From JBMOGA01 sp049318625 (lineage in GTDB: Bacteria; Pseudomonadota; Alphaproteobacteria; Rhizobiales; Hyphomicrobiaceae), in contig JBMOGA010000014.1 of NCBI GenBank assembly GCA_049318625.1, positions 1 through 64,000 on the forward strand: a stretch of DNA of 64,000 bases, in the 5' to 3' direction. Under the pieces are notes generated by a model that did not search any database, had not been told where the DNA came from, and saw nothing but the letters and a program-made list of their open reading frames with translations. Numbering within the stretch: the first letter of the stretch is position 1; each line of letters begins with the position of its first letter. The position numbers and the translations under genes were made by a program. Below are positions 1-9,256 of the stretch, piece after piece.

Positions 1-672
1 GTCGGCAAGGACGCCATCGTCCTCAAGGACGGCAAGCAGGTCACCGAGTTCCGCGAAGGCATCCTGCCGTGGGCGCTGCAGAACAACGTCGCGCTCGTGT
101 TCGACGAGTACGACGCCGGCCGCCCGGACGTCATGTTCGTCATCCAGCGCGTGCTCGAAACCTCGGGACGCCTCACTCTGCTCGACCAGTCGAAGGTGAT
201 CCGCCCGCATCCGTCGTTCCGCCTGTTCGCCACCACGAACACCATCGGCCTCGGCGACACCTCGGGCCTGTACCACGGCACCCAGCAGATCAATCAGGGC
301 CAAATGGATCGCTGGTCGCTGGTCGTCACGCTGAACTATCTGCCGCACGACGACGAAGTCCGCATCGTACTGTCGAAGGCCAAGGCCTTCGCCAAGACCG
401 AGGCCAAGCGCAAGATCATCAACAACATGGTCCGCGTTGCCGATCTGAGCCGCAACGCGTTCGTCAACGGCGACCTCTCGACGGTGATGAGCCCGCGCAC
501 GGTGCTGACGTGGGCCGAGAACGCCGAGATCTTCGGCGACGTCGGGTTCGCCTTCCGCCTGACCTTCCTGAACAAGTGCGACGAACTCGAGCGCCCGGTG
601 GTCGCCGAGTTCTATCAGCGCTGCTTCGGCGAGGAACTGCCGGAAAGCACGGCCAACGTCGCGCTCAGCTGA
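1..672 (+). CDS. cobS: Cobaltochelatase subunit CobS (5' truncated by window edge)
   Basis: AAA+ ATPase subunit of the ATP-dependent aerobic cobaltochelatase CobNST, which inserts Co2+ into hydrogenobyrinate a,c-diamide in the cytoplasm. The reading frame is open from base 1, so the N-terminus and the Walker A part lie outside the window; 223 residues remain. Visible are the Walker B segment (ALVFDEYDAG, about residues 30-39), a sensor-1-like stretch (LFATTNTIG) and the arginine-containing region after QGQMDRWS, in the order expected of CobS/MoxR-type ATPases. It ends in TGA 26 bp before cobT (chelatase), so the two are surely cotranscribed. Identification is secure; the true start is not visible. 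Confidence 0.95.
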   Translation, partial: VGKDAIVLKDGKQVTEFREGILPWALQNNVALVFDEYDAGRPDVMFVIQRVLETSGRLTLLDQSKVIRPHPSFRLFATTNTIGLGDTSGLYHGTQQINQGQMDRWSLVVTLNYLPHDDEVRIVLSKAKAFAKTEAKRKIINNMVRVADLSRNAFVNGDLSTVMSPRTVLTWAENAEIFGDVGFAFRLTFLNKCDELERPVVAEFYQRCFGEELPESTANVALS

Positions 673-698
673 AACCCCGGGTCTAGCCAGGTTCTTCG

Positions 699-2594
699 AT
701 GGCCGCGCCGCCGAAAAAGAAAGACTCACCGACAGAGCCGTTCAAGGCGGCTCTGGCGACCTGCACGCGCGCCATCGCGGGCCACGGCGAACTGGAGGTC
801 AGCTTTGCCGCCGGCCGGCCTCAACTCGACGGCAATACGATGCAGTTGCCGGAGCCCTCGCGGCTGCCGTCGAAGCGCGAGATCGCCGTCATCCGCGGCT
901 GGGCCGACAGCCTCGCGCTGACCGCCGCCTGCCACGACCAGAAGATCCACCGGCGGCTCGCCCCCGGCGCCGGCGCCGCCCGCAATGTCTTCGAGGCCGT
1001 GGAGCGCGCCCGCGTCGAGGCTCTTGGTTCCAATCGCATGCCGGGCATGGCCCACAACCTGACGGCCAAAATCGAGGATCAGTACGCGCACGGGCGGTTC
1101 GCCCAACTCACCGATCGCGCCGACGCCCCGCTGGAGGACGCGCTCGCCCTTCTGGTGCGCGAGCGACTGACCGGCCTCGAGCCGCCGGCAACCGCCAAAT
1201 CCGTCGTCGACCTGTGGCGACCCTGGATCGAGGAGCGGGCCGCTCAGACATTGAACCGGCTCGACAAACTGGCTGCCGATCAGGAAGGCTTCGGCCGCAT
1301 CGTGCGCGATCTCCTGCGCGATCTCCAACTGGCCGAGGAATTGGCGGAGTCGGAGCAAACCGATGGCCAGGAGGACGACCAGCAGCAGCCCGAGGGCGGC
1401 GAGGACCAATCCGATCAGAACGAGGAAGGCGACGAGGGGCAGGATCGTCCCGAAGACCAGGACATGACCGAGTCGCCCGAGGGTGAAGCCACGGACTCGA
1501 CGGAATCGGCTGACTCCGAAAGCTTCGAAGCCGATATGGATGCCGAGGACGAGGCGGAGAGCGATCAGCCCTGGCGCCCGAACACGTCCGTCCTCGATAA
1601 CCCCGAGGCCTTCGGCTACAAGGTCTTTTCGCGGGTCCACGACGAAGAGATCGCCGCCGAGGATCTTTCGACCCCGGACGAACTCGAGCGCCTGCGGTCC
1701 TTCCTCGACAAGGAGCTGCGCGCGCTATCGGGCGCGGTCTCGCGTCTCGCCAACAAATTGCAGCGCAAGCTGCTCGCGCAACAGAACCGGGCCTGGGATT
1801 TCGATCTCGAGGAAGGCGCCCTCGATGCCTCGCGGCTGACCCGCATCGTCATCGACCCGATGCACGCCCTCTCGTTCAAGCGCGAGCGCGATACCGACTT
1901 CCGCGACACCGTGGTGACGCTGCTGCTCGACAACTCGGGCAGCATGCGCGGTCGCCCCATCATGGTCGCCGCCTGCTGCGCCGACATCCTGGCGCGCACC
2001 CTGGAGCGTTGCGGGGTCAAGGTCGAGATCCTCGGCTTCACGACGCGGGCCTGGAAAGGCGGGCAGGCGCGCGAAGCCTGGCTGGCCGCTGGAAAGCCGG
2101 CCACGCCTGGCCGCCTCAACGACCTCCGGCACATCGTCTACAAGACCGCCGATTCCCCGTGGCGTCGCTCCAAACGCAACCTGGCGTTGATGATGCGCGA
2201 AGGCCTGCTCAAGGAGAACATCGACGGCGAGGCGCTCGCCTGGGCGCACAGTCGCCTGCTGGGGCGCCCCGAACAGAGGCGCATACTGATGATGATCTCC
2301 GACGGCGCGCCGGTCGACGACTCGACCCTTTCGGTCAATTCCGGCGCCTACCTCGAGCACCATCTCCGGCAGGTGATCCATGAGATCGAGACCCGCTCAC
2401 CCGTCGAGCTGATCGCGATCGGCATCGGCCACGACGTCACCCGCTACTACAGCCGCGCGGTGACCATCACCGATCCGAGCGAGCTGGCCGGCGCCATGAC
2501 AGAAAAGCTGGTGGAGCTGTTCGAGGAGAAGGCCGACGCGAAGCCGGTGCAGCGCGGCCCATCACGAAAGAGCCAGAAAGCGGCTCCGAGATAG
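699..2594 (+). CDS. cobT: Cobaltochelatase subunit CobT (von Willebrand A domain subunit)
   Basis: Partner of CobS in the cobaltochelatase AAA+ motor, 631 aa, normal for the family. Three regions are visible: an alpha-helical N-terminal domain to about residue 215; a very acidic linker rich in Glu, Asp, Gln and Ser (about 218-295), typical of CobT; and a C-terminal VWA domain with the metal-ion-dependent adhesion motif DNSGS at residues 411-415, followed by ISDGAPVDD. CobT binds CobS through this MIDAS-containing half and passes conformational change to CobN, which is encoded at 27.7 kb. This is the chelatase CobT, not the phosphoribosyltransferase that enteric nomenclature also calls CobT (here at 36.8-37.9 kb). 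Confidence 0.96.
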   Translation: MAAPPKKKDSPTEPFKAALATCTRAIAGHGELEVSFAAGRPQLDGNTMQLPEPSRLPSKREIAVIRGWADSLALTAACHDQKIHRRLAPGAGAARNVFEAVERARVEALGSNRMPGMAHNLTAKIEDQYAHGRFAQLTDRADAPLEDALALLVRERLTGLEPPATAKSVVDLWRPWIEERAAQTLNRLDKLAADQEGFGRIVRDLLRDLQLAEELAESEQTDGQEDDQQQPEGGEDQSDQNEEGDEGQDRPEDQDMTESPEGEATDSTESADSESFEADMDAEDEAESDQPWRPNTSVLDNPEAFGYKVFSRVHDEEIAAEDLSTPDELERLRSFLDKELRALSGAVSRLANKLQRKLLAQQNRAWDFDLEEGALDASRLTRIVIDPMHALSFKRERDTDFRDTVVTLLLDNSGSMRGRPIMVAACCADILARTLERCGVKVEILGFTTRAWKGGQAREAWLAAGKPATPGRLNDLRHIVYKTADSPWRRSKRNLALMMREGLLKENIDGEALAWAHSRLLGRPEQRRILMMISDGAPVDDSTLSVNSGAYLEHHLRQVIHEIETRSPVELIAIGIGHDVTRYYSRAVTITDPSELAGAMTEKLVELFEEKADAKPVQRGPSRKSQKAAPR

Positions 2595-2634
2595 TCGGGC
2601 TATAGTCGAAGCCTGATTCGATTGGAGCCACCAT

Positions 2635-3717
2635 TTGCCCGACCCCTTATCCGTGACGTCAAAGCCGCCCGTCGGCCGGCGTGCGTTCCTGGGGCTGACG
2701 GCATCCGCGCTGGCCGCCGGCGTCGCTCCGGCCGCGGCCAAACCCAAGATCACCGAACTCGAGCCGACCCCCATCGACGTGATCGCCAAGCCGATCCAGT
2801 CATTCGCGCGCGGATCCGGCACGACGCGGTTCGGCAAACTGGAGTTCCGCGGCGGGCTCGTCCTGTCGTCCGCCACCGAGTGGTTCGGCGGATGGTCCGG
2901 CCTCACCGTCGGCGCCGATGGCCGCAAGTTGCTGGCCGTCTCCGATGCCGGCGCCTGGCTCACCGCCGAGATCGCCTATGACGGGGTGCGGCCTGCCGGG
3001 CTGCGTGCCGCGCGCCTCGGCCCGATCACCGCCGTCAATGGCGTGCCGCTCGACCGTGAGCGCGACCGCGACGCCGAAAGCGTCTGCCTCATCGAAGGCA
3101 CGCTCGATCGCGGCACGGTGCTGATCTCTTTCGAGCAGAACATGCGGATCGGACGATTTGCGATCACCGAGCGCGGCCTGTCGCGGCCGACCGGCTACCT
3201 GCCGCTGCCTCAAGAGGCGCGGCGCATGATCCGAAACAAGTCCTTCGAGGCCGTCACGGTGTTGCGCGCCGGCCGCTATCGCGGCGACGTCGTCGCCTTC
3301 GCCGAGCGGCACAAGGACGTCCGCGGCGCCCACACCGGATGGATCTGGGCCGGCGGAAAACCCGAACGCCTGTCGGTCGCCGCCAAAGGCGCCTTCGACA
3401 TCACCGATGCCGCAGCATTGCCGGACGGCGGAATCCTGCTTCTGGAACGCTCGTTCGGCTGGCTGTCCGGTGTCGGCATGCGGTTGCGGCGCATCCCGGC
3501 GAACACCATAGCCCCCGGCGCCCTGCTCGACGGCGAAACGCTCATCGAAGCCGACATGGGCACTGAGATCGACAATATGGAAGCTGTCGCTGTCCACGAA
3601 GGCGCGCGCCGCGAAATCGTTGTCACGCTGATGTCGGACGACAACTTCAACGGCTACCTGCAACGCACCATTTTGCTGCAGTTCGCACTGAACGACGGGC
3701 GCGCGGCGCCCGCCTGA
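2635..3717 (+). CDS. Tat-exported esterase-like/phytase-like beta-propeller protein
   Basis: 360 aa with an N-terminal twin-arginine-type signal (RRAFLGLTASALAAG, residues 15-29) and an AAA processing region, so probably exported folded to the periplasm. The rest matches the pattern of the 'esterase-like activity of phytase' family (GWSGLTVGADGRKLLAVSDAG, D/E-rich loops, ERDRDAESVCLIEG), a six-bladed propeller hydrolase family; substrate unknown. The start chosen is TTG at 2635, 40 bp after cobT with GGAG upstream; an in-frame GTG at 2653 would also keep the Tat motif. It follows cobS-cobT and may be read through from them. The link to cobalt metabolism is only positional. Confidence 0.75.
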   Translation: MPDPLSVTSKPPVGRRAFLGLTASALAAGVAPAAAKPKITELEPTPIDVIAKPIQSFARGSGTTRFGKLEFRGGLVLSSATEWFGGWSGLTVGADGRKLLAVSDAGAWLTAEIAYDGVRPAGLRAARLGPITAVNGVPLDRERDRDAESVCLIEGTLDRGTVLISFEQNMRIGRFAITERGLSRPTGYLPLPQEARRMIRNKSFEAVTVLRAGRYRGDVVAFAERHKDVRGAHTGWIWAGGKPERLSVAAKGAFDITDAAALPDGGILLLERSFGWLSGVGMRLRRIPANTIAPGALLDGETLIEADMGTEIDNMEAVAVHEGARREIVVTLMSDDNFNGYLQRTILLQFALNDGRAAPA

Positions 3718-3726
3718 AGGCCGGGA

Positions 3727-4026
3727 TCAGGCCGCCGGCACTTCGTTCTTGGCCTTGACGATCTCGCGCTTGAGCTTCTGGCAGCGCTCCGACAGCTCGT
3801 CGTCGCTGGCCTTCAGCAGGAACGCGTCGAGCCCGCCGCGATGCTCCACCGACTTCAGCGCGTGCGCCGAAACCTTGAGCCGCACCCGACGGCCGCCCAG
3901 CATGTCGCTGATCAGCGTGACGTGGCACAGGTTCGGACGGAAGGTGCGCTTCGTCTTGTTTTCCGCGTGGCTGCGGATCTGCCCGGCCATCGGCAGCTTC
4001 CCGGTGAGCTCACACTGCCTCGTCAT
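3727..4026 (-). CDS. rpmB: 50S ribosomal protein L28
   Basis: 99 aa, the usual alphaproteobacterial length. The start MTRQCELTGK and the following conserved block (NKTKRTFRPNLCHVTL, then GGRRVRLKVSAHALKSVEHRGGLDAFL) are diagnostic of L28. ATG at 4026 is chosen because the family begins exactly there; upstream in-frame codons have no family similarity. Large-subunit protein near the exit tunnel. It converges on the phytase-like gene with 9 bp between the stops and diverges from the DUF3108 gene; a good sigma-70-type promoter lies upstream (4149-4177). Confidence 0.97.
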   Translation of the reverse strand: MTRQCELTGKLPMAGQIRSHAENKTKRTFRPNLCHVTLISDMLGGRRVRLKVSAHALKSVEHRGGLDAFLLKASDDELSERCQKLKREIVKAKNEVPAA

Positions 4027-4148
4027 CGTCGTCTCCCTCGCGGGCCAGTCGTGCGCGCCCGCGTCCACTCGGGAGCGGGATCGACAAGCACGTGCCGGCC
4101 GGAAAAATGTTTACGCCCGCCGGGTCGAGCGGCGGGCCGATCGCGGTT

Positions 4149-4177
4149 CTATAAGGTCCAGGAGGCCCCAGCGTCAA
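4149..4177 (-). promoter_or_regulatory. Probable sigma-70 promoter of rpmB
   Basis: On the minus strand TTGACG and TTATAG are separated by 17 bp, with a second register giving TATAGA at 18 bp. The -35 matches consensus at five of six bases. It lies 123 bp upstream of the rpmB start in the gap divergent from the DUF3108 gene. The position and spacing are seen directly; activity is inferred. Confidence 0.5.
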
Positions 4178-4287
4178 GGTGCCCCGTCGTCCTGTATCAG
4201 AACAACCATTGAGTGTTCGTTTACCACTTGCGCCGTATAGGCCCGAGACACAGAATTGACCTAAACCCGCTCTAGCGCCATGGGCGA

Positions 4288-5205
4288 ATGTCGAAACGAC
4301 GGCGGTCGGCGGAAATGATGTCGAGGGTGCCTCGCGGTATGTGGTCAGCTCGCCTAGCGAAAGCACTCCTGCTCTGTGCACTTCTCGTGCCGGGGCACAC
4401 CCGCGCCGAGGCTGAGGAGGCGGTCGCCGCCCCGGCGCCGCCGGCCATCACCGCCAGTTGGCCGGCCCGCGTCGACGCCCTCTACAAGATCACGTTCAAC
4501 GGCTTCGAAATCGGCGATTTCCGTTTTCAGGCAACCGTGACCGGCTCGTCCTACAGCCTGGCCGGTAATGCGGAACTCTCGGCCCTGCTCGGCGCCTTCT
4601 CCTGGTCCGGCGCCACCCGGTCCGCTGGCTCGGTCTCCGGCGATCATGCCCGCCCGCAAGGTTACACCTTCGATTACCGCGCCAACGCCAAGGGCGGCCA
4701 GATCCGCATGAACTTCGCGGACGGAGCGGTGACGCAGGTCAGTTCCTATCCGCCGAGCCCGCCCCTGCCCGGCGCCGTACCGGTTCGCGACTTCCATCTG
4801 AAGGACGTGCTCGATCCCTTGACGGCGGTGATGGCGATCGCCCGCGGCAAGTCGAGCAACCCGTGCGGTCGGAAAGTTGCGATCTTCGACGGTAAGCAGC
4901 GGTTCGATCTGCTGCTGAGCTTCCGCCGCCAACAGCGCGTCGCGGAAAGCCGGCCGAGCGGTCAACCGAGCATCGTCTACGTATGCCGGGTCCGCTACAT
5001 ACCAATCGCCGGGCACCGCAACAGCGAGGAAACGCGCGAAATGGCGGCCAACGCCGGCATCGAGATCGCGCTGCGCCCCGTGCCGAGCGCCAATCTGCTC
5101 GTGCCCTATCAGATCACCATCCCGACGGCTGCGGGAACCGCCGTGTTGACCTCGCAGCGGGTCGATATCGTGTCGGGCAAGCGCCAGATCGGCTTGTTCT
5201 ACTGA
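4288..5205 (+). CDS. DUF3108 exported protein
   Basis: 305 aa. The N-terminus has basic residues and a hydrophobic stretch (LAKALLLCALLVPG) ending in an Ala-rich cleavage region, a plausible Sec signal peptide. The mature part begins YKITFNGFEIGDFRFQATV, the characteristic opening of DUF3108, a beta-rich periplasmic family of unknown biochemical role. The C-terminal half keeps the family pattern (DPLTAVMAIARG; VCRVRYIPIAGHR; VPYQITIPTAAGTAVL). The start may be ATG 4288 or the in-frame ATGs at 4315, 4318 and 4339. The neighbours rpmB and the helicase are its usual companions in Rhizobiales. Confidence 0.85.
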   Translation: MSKRRRSAEMMSRVPRGMWSARLAKALLLCALLVPGHTRAEAEEAVAAPAPPAITASWPARVDALYKITFNGFEIGDFRFQATVTGSSYSLAGNAELSALLGAFSWSGATRSAGSVSGDHARPQGYTFDYRANAKGGQIRMNFADGAVTQVSSYPPSPPLPGAVPVRDFHLKDVLDPLTAVMAIARGKSSNPCGRKVAIFDGKQRFDLLLSFRRQQRVAESRPSGQPSIVYVCRVRYIPIAGHRNSEETREMAANAGIEIALRPVPSANLLVPYQITIPTAAGTAVLTSQRVDIVSGKRQIGLFY

Positions 5206-5483
5206 GATTTCCCACGTCGCCGTGATGACTGGGTTCGGCCCATTGGCATCGTCGAGGCGCCGCGGCACGAGGAGCCATCCGCTATATTTTTCCCCTTTGC
5301 AGCAGGCGTGGGGCTTGATCTCGGCGCAGCGGTTTGTCATGCCACCCACGGCAGCCGTACGTTCGACCAGACCCGGCACCACCGCGCGCGGCCCCAGACC
5401 GGCATCTGGCGGCTGAACCGCACGCACCGACTTCATAGCGTCGCGCCGCGCGACGTCCGAAGGGGCCCAGGAGTGGCGAGCCG

Positions 5484-8400
5484 ATGAGCATGGACTTCGA
5501 CTCCCGCAGGAACGTCACGGCGGTCCTGGGACCAACCAACACCGGCAAGACGCATTTGGCGATCGAGCGAATGCTCGGCCACGAGTCGGGCCTCATCGGT
5601 CTGCCGCTCCGGCTTCTCGCCCGCGAGGTCTACGACAAGATCTGTACCCGCGTCGGCAAGGAGAAGGTCGCGCTCGTCACCGGCGAGGAAAAGATCAAAC
5701 CCGAGAACGCGCGCTATTGGGTATCGACCGTCGAAGCGATGCCCCGCGGCGTCGACGTCGATTTCCTCGCGATCGACGAGATCCAGCTCTGCGCCGATCC
5801 CGAACGCGGCCACGTCTTCACCGACCGGCTGCTGCATGCGCGCGGCCGCAGCGAGACCCTGCTGCTCGGCGCCAGCACGATGCGCGAAGCGATCGCCGAC
5901 CTCGTGCCCGGCTGCAACTTCATCTCGCGCCCCCGTCTGTCGAAGCTCACCTATTCCGGCGAGAAGAAGCTGACCCGGCTGCCCAAGCGCACCGCCATCG
6001 TCGCGTTCTCGGCCGGCGACGTCTACGCCATCGCCGAACTCATCCGCCGTCAACTCGGCGGCGCTGCCGTGGTTCTCGGCGCCCTGTCGCCGCGCACGCG
6101 CAACGCCCAGGTCGCTCTCTATCAGTCGGGCGACGTCGACTACATCGTCGCCACAGATGCCATCGGCATGGGCCTCAACCTCGACGTCGATCACGTCGCC
6201 TTCGCCGCCGTGCGCAAGTTCGACGGCCAGAACTTCCGCAACCTCACGCCCGGCGAACTGGCGCAGATCGCCGGTCGCGCCGGCCGCCACATGAACGACG
6301 GCACCTTCGGCGTGACGGGCGACGTGCCCCCCTTCGAGCAGGATGTGGTGGAACGCCTCGAGACCCACACGTTCGACACCTTCAAGGTGCTGCAGTGGCG
6401 CTCCCGTGAACTCGACTTCGCGTCGATCGACAGCCTGCGTGAAAGCCTGCGCCGCTTTCCGCAGGAACCGCGCCTCGTCCGGGCCCGCACCGCCGACGAC
6501 GTGATCGCGCTGGAGCACGTCTCGTCCGATCGCGAGGTGCTCGATCTGGCGCGCGGACGCGAAGCCGTCTCGACGCTGTGGGACGTCTGTCAGGTGCCGG
6601 ATTATCGCAAGATCTCGACGCAGAACCACGCCGAGCTGGTCGCCACCCTGTACAAGTTCATAGCGACACCGGAAGGTCGCATCCCGGAGGACTGGTTCGC
6701 CAAGCAGGTGGCGCTCGCCGATCGCACCGACGGCGACATCGATACGCTGGCGACGCGGATCGCCCATATCCGGACGTGGACGTTCGTCTCCAACCGTCCC
6801 AACTGGCTCGCCGATCCCGAGCACTGGCAGGGCCGGGCACGCGACATCGAGGACAGTCTGTCCGACGCCCTGCACGAGCGGTTGGCGCAGCGCTTCGTCG
6901 ACCGCCGGACGAGCGCCCTCATGAAGGGCATGCGCGACAAGGAGGAGCTGTCGGCCGACATCGGCGAAGATGGTGCCATCAACGTCGAGAACCATTACGT
7001 CGGCCGTCTGCGCGGGTTCTTGTTCACGCCCGACGCGCAGGCGCAGGCCGACGGCATTCACGGCAAGGCAACGCGTCAGGCCGCCGCCCAGGTTGTCGCC
7101 AAGGAACTGGCGATGCGCGTCCGCCGCGTGGCCGCCGCCAAGGCCGACGCATTCAAGCTGTCACGTCAGGCCCGCATCCTGTGGCGTGACGAAGAGATCG
7201 CCCGCCTGGAGCCGACCGAGGATCCGCTGAAGCCGCAGGTCGTCCTGCTGGCGGACGATCATCTGGCGGGCCCCGATCGCGACAAGGTGCAGGAGCGGCT
7301 CACGACCTGGGTCGGCGAAATCGTCGCCGATCGCCTGAAGCCGCTGGTCGAGCTGGCCAAGGCCGAGGACGTGACCGGTCTCGCCCGCGGTATCGCGTTC
7401 CGGTTGACCGAGAACTTCGGAATCCTGAAGCGCGACGCCATCAGCGACGAGCTGAAGTCGCTCGATCAGAACGCGCGCGCCCAGTTGCGCAAGTACGGCG
7501 TCCGCTTCGGCGCGTTCAATATCTACTTCCCGACCCTGCTGAAGCCGGCGCCAGCCGAGCTGCGCGCCATCCTCTGGGCCTTGAAGAATGCGGCCAGCGC
7601 CGGACTGTCGCTCGACGCGCTGCCGGACGCCCCGCGCGCCGGCCTGACCTCAAACCCCGTGCTGCCGGGTATCCCCGAGCCCTTCTACCGGGTGTACGGG
7701 TTCCATGTGTGCGGCCCGCGCGTCGTCCGTCTCGACATGCTGGAGCGGCTGGCCGACCAGATCCGTCCGCTCGTCGCCTGGCGGCCGACGCCCGAGAACG
7801 CCACCAAGGTACCGCGGGGGGCCACCGGCGACGGCGGGTTCATCGCCACACCGGAAATGATGTCGATCCTCGGGTGCTCGGCCGAGGAGTTGAGCGGCGT
7901 GCTCAAGTCGCTCGGCTTCTGGTGCGAGCGCCGGCCGAAGAAGGCGCCGCCCGTGCCGGTCCCCGGCGAGGCGACCCTTCCGATCACGGACGCCACCGCG
8001 CCCGACGCCGGCACGGCCGATGCGGCCACCGAACCCGCGCCCGAGACCGCCGAGCCGACAGAGGCGGTGGAAATCGAGACACCGGTCGCAACCGCGGCCC
8101 CGCTGGAGGTTGCCGCACCCGTCCCCGAAACCGAGCCGGCAAGCCCAGCGTCCGAACCGGTTGAAGTGACCGCCGGCGCCGAGACTTCTACGGCAACCGA
8201 GACCCCTGTGGCCGAAGTCTCCAGCGCGGAGGCCGCCGAGCCGACCGCCGAGGAACCGGCCTTCGAGGAGGTCTGGCGCCCGCGCCGCCGCAATCGTGGA
8301 CAGCAGCCCGAGCGCCGGCCGCGCGGCGCCGGCGGCGACCGCCCCGCCGGTGATCGGGATCGTGATCGCAATCGCGGGCGTGGCCCCCGTCGGCCCGAGT

Positions 8401-8807
8401 CCGGCCCGGCGTCGCCCCCCGTTGCGGCAGGTGAGAGCCCGGCCACACCCCAGACGGCCGGCGAACCGGTGGCCGCCGAGACGCGCAGCGACAAACCCGA
8501 TCATGGCGGCGAGCGCCGGCGCGACCGCGACAACGACCGCGGCGGGCGTCGCGATCAAGGCGAACGGCGCGATCGGGGCCGTGATGGCGCCGATCGGCTG
8601 CGCGAAAGCGAGCGCAACCGCAGCGGCGGTGGCGGCGGCCGGCCGGGTGGCGATCGGCGCGAGCGGACCGGAGAACGGCCCGCCATCATCGCCCGCTCGG
8701 CTCCGGCCCCGAAGAAGGGGGGCGTCGATCCCGACTCGCCGTTCGCCGCGCTCGGGGCCCTGAAACAGGCCCTCGAGAAGCGTACGCGTGACCAGGGCGG
8801 CGGGTGA
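5484..8807 (+). CDS. SUV3/MgpS-like superfamily 2 helicase with low-complexity C-terminal tail
   Basis: 1107 aa. Walker A GPTNTGKTH at residues 16-24, DEIQ (motif II) near 94, then the helicase C domain with ATDAIGMGLN and QIAGRAGR, all as in the mitochondrial SUV3 / bacterial MgpS RNA helicase family. From about residue 840 the chain turns into an Ala/Pro/Glu-rich linker and then an Arg/Gly/Asp-rich tail (repeated DRDR, GGRRD, RGRDG) before a short conserved end, PDSPFAALGALKQALEKR. The tail resembles RNA-binding RGG regions. ATG 5484 follows AGGAG at good spacing; M3 is an alternative. The stop overlaps the S4 gene, implying translational coupling and a shared role in RNA metabolism. Confidence 0.9.
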   Translation: MSMDFDSRRNVTAVLGPTNTGKTHLAIERMLGHESGLIGLPLRLLAREVYDKICTRVGKEKVALVTGEEKIKPENARYWVSTVEAMPRGVDVDFLAIDEIQLCADPERGHVFTDRLLHARGRSETLLLGASTMREAIADLVPGCNFISRPRLSKLTYSGEKKLTRLPKRTAIVAFSAGDVYAIAELIRRQLGGAAVVLGALSPRTRNAQVALYQSGDVDYIVATDAIGMGLNLDVDHVAFAAVRKFDGQNFRNLTPGELAQIAGRAGRHMNDGTFGVTGDVPPFEQDVVERLETHTFDTFKVLQWRSRELDFASIDSLRESLRRFPQEPRLVRARTADDVIALEHVSSDREVLDLARGREAVSTLWDVCQVPDYRKISTQNHAELVATLYKFIATPEGRIPEDWFAKQVALADRTDGDIDTLATRIAHIRTWTFVSNRPNWLADPEHWQGRARDIEDSLSDALHERLAQRFVDRRTSALMKGMRDKEELSADIGEDGAINVENHYVGRLRGFLFTPDAQAQADGIHGKATRQAAAQVVAKELAMRVRRVAAAKADAFKLSRQARILWRDEEIARLEPTEDPLKPQVVLLADDHLAGPDRDKVQERLTTWVGEIVADRLKPLVELAKAEDVTGLARGIAFRLTENFGILKRDAISDELKSLDQNARAQLRKYGVRFGAFNIYFPTLLKPAPAELRAILWALKNAASAGLSLDALPDAPRAGLTSNPVLPGIPEPFYRVYGFHVCGPRVVRLDMLERLADQIRPLVAWRPTPENATKVPRGATGDGGFIATPEMMSILGCSAEELSGVLKSLGFWCERRPKKAPPVPVPGEATLPITDATAPDAGTADAATEPAPETAEPTEAVEIETPVATAAPLEVAAPVPETEPASPASEPVEVTAGAETSTATETPVAEVSSAEAAEPTAEEPAFEEVWRPRRRNRGQQPERRPRGAGGDRPAGDRDRDRNRGRGPRRPESGPASPPVAAGESPATPQTAGEPVAAETRSDKPDHGGERRRDRDNDRGGRRDQGERRDRGRDGADRLRESERNRSGGGGGRPGGDRRERTGERPAIIARSAPAPKKGGVDPDSPFAALGALKQALEKRTRDQGGG

Positions 8808-9220
8808 TGCCTCGCGACGGCCGCGAGCAGCCTTCACCAGCCGTGGCGACGCAACGGTTGGACAAATGGCTGTGGTTCGCCCGGATCGTTCGATCGCGGA
8901 CGGCGGCGGCCGGGCTGATCGGGGAAGGAAAGGTTCGCGTCAACCGCACGAAGATCGAAAAGCCCGGGACCAGCATCAAGGTTGGCGACGTCGTGACTGT
9001 GGTCGCCCATCATCGCGTGCGCGTCCTGGAGGTTCAGGCGGCGGGCCAACGCCGGGGGCCGCCGCGCGAGGCCCACACCTTGTTCAACGAGATTTCGAGT
9101 GACACGGCACCCGCGTCTGAGATATCCGACCGGAAAGACGGGGATTTAAGCTCATCCGGCACACGGCCGGAAACCCTTGCGACAACCTGCCAACGTGATG
9201 CCAAGCCAGGGCGCCCGTAA
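8807..9220 (+). CDS. S4-domain RNA-binding protein (Hsp15-like)
   Basis: 137 aa. Residues about 14-75 form an S4 domain: QRLDKWLWFARIVRSRTAA, then LIGEGKVRVNRTKIEKPGTSIKVGDVVTV, as in HslR/Hsp15, which binds 50S subunits carrying nascent chains. The ATG at 8807 shares one base with the helicase TGA; a GTG immediately before it (8804) is in frame. The last ~45 residues are Ser/Thr-rich and do not look like the basic C-terminus usual in this family, so the tail is divergent. Translationally coupled to the SUV3-like helicase, an arrangement common in Rhizobiales. Confidence 0.88.
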   Translation: MPRDGREQPSPAVATQRLDKWLWFARIVRSRTAAAGLIGEGKVRVNRTKIEKPGTSIKVGDVVTVVAHHRVRVLEVQAAGQRRGPPREAHTLFNEISSDTAPASEISDRKDGDLSSSGTRPETLATTCQRDAKPGRP

Positions 9221-9256
9221 ACAGCGACCTGCTCCCGAGAGACGGAAACCTGCCAG

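Noticed and set aside
5222..5416. 64-residue open frame between DUF3108 and the helicase
   Set aside because: No ribosome site or recognisable sequence; likely leader DNA.
5433..7061. 542-residue open frame on the minus strand within the helicase gene
   Set aside because: Antisense shadow of GC-rich codons; composition is Arg/Ala/Gly/Val-biased without any domain, and the plus-strand helicase is unmistakable.
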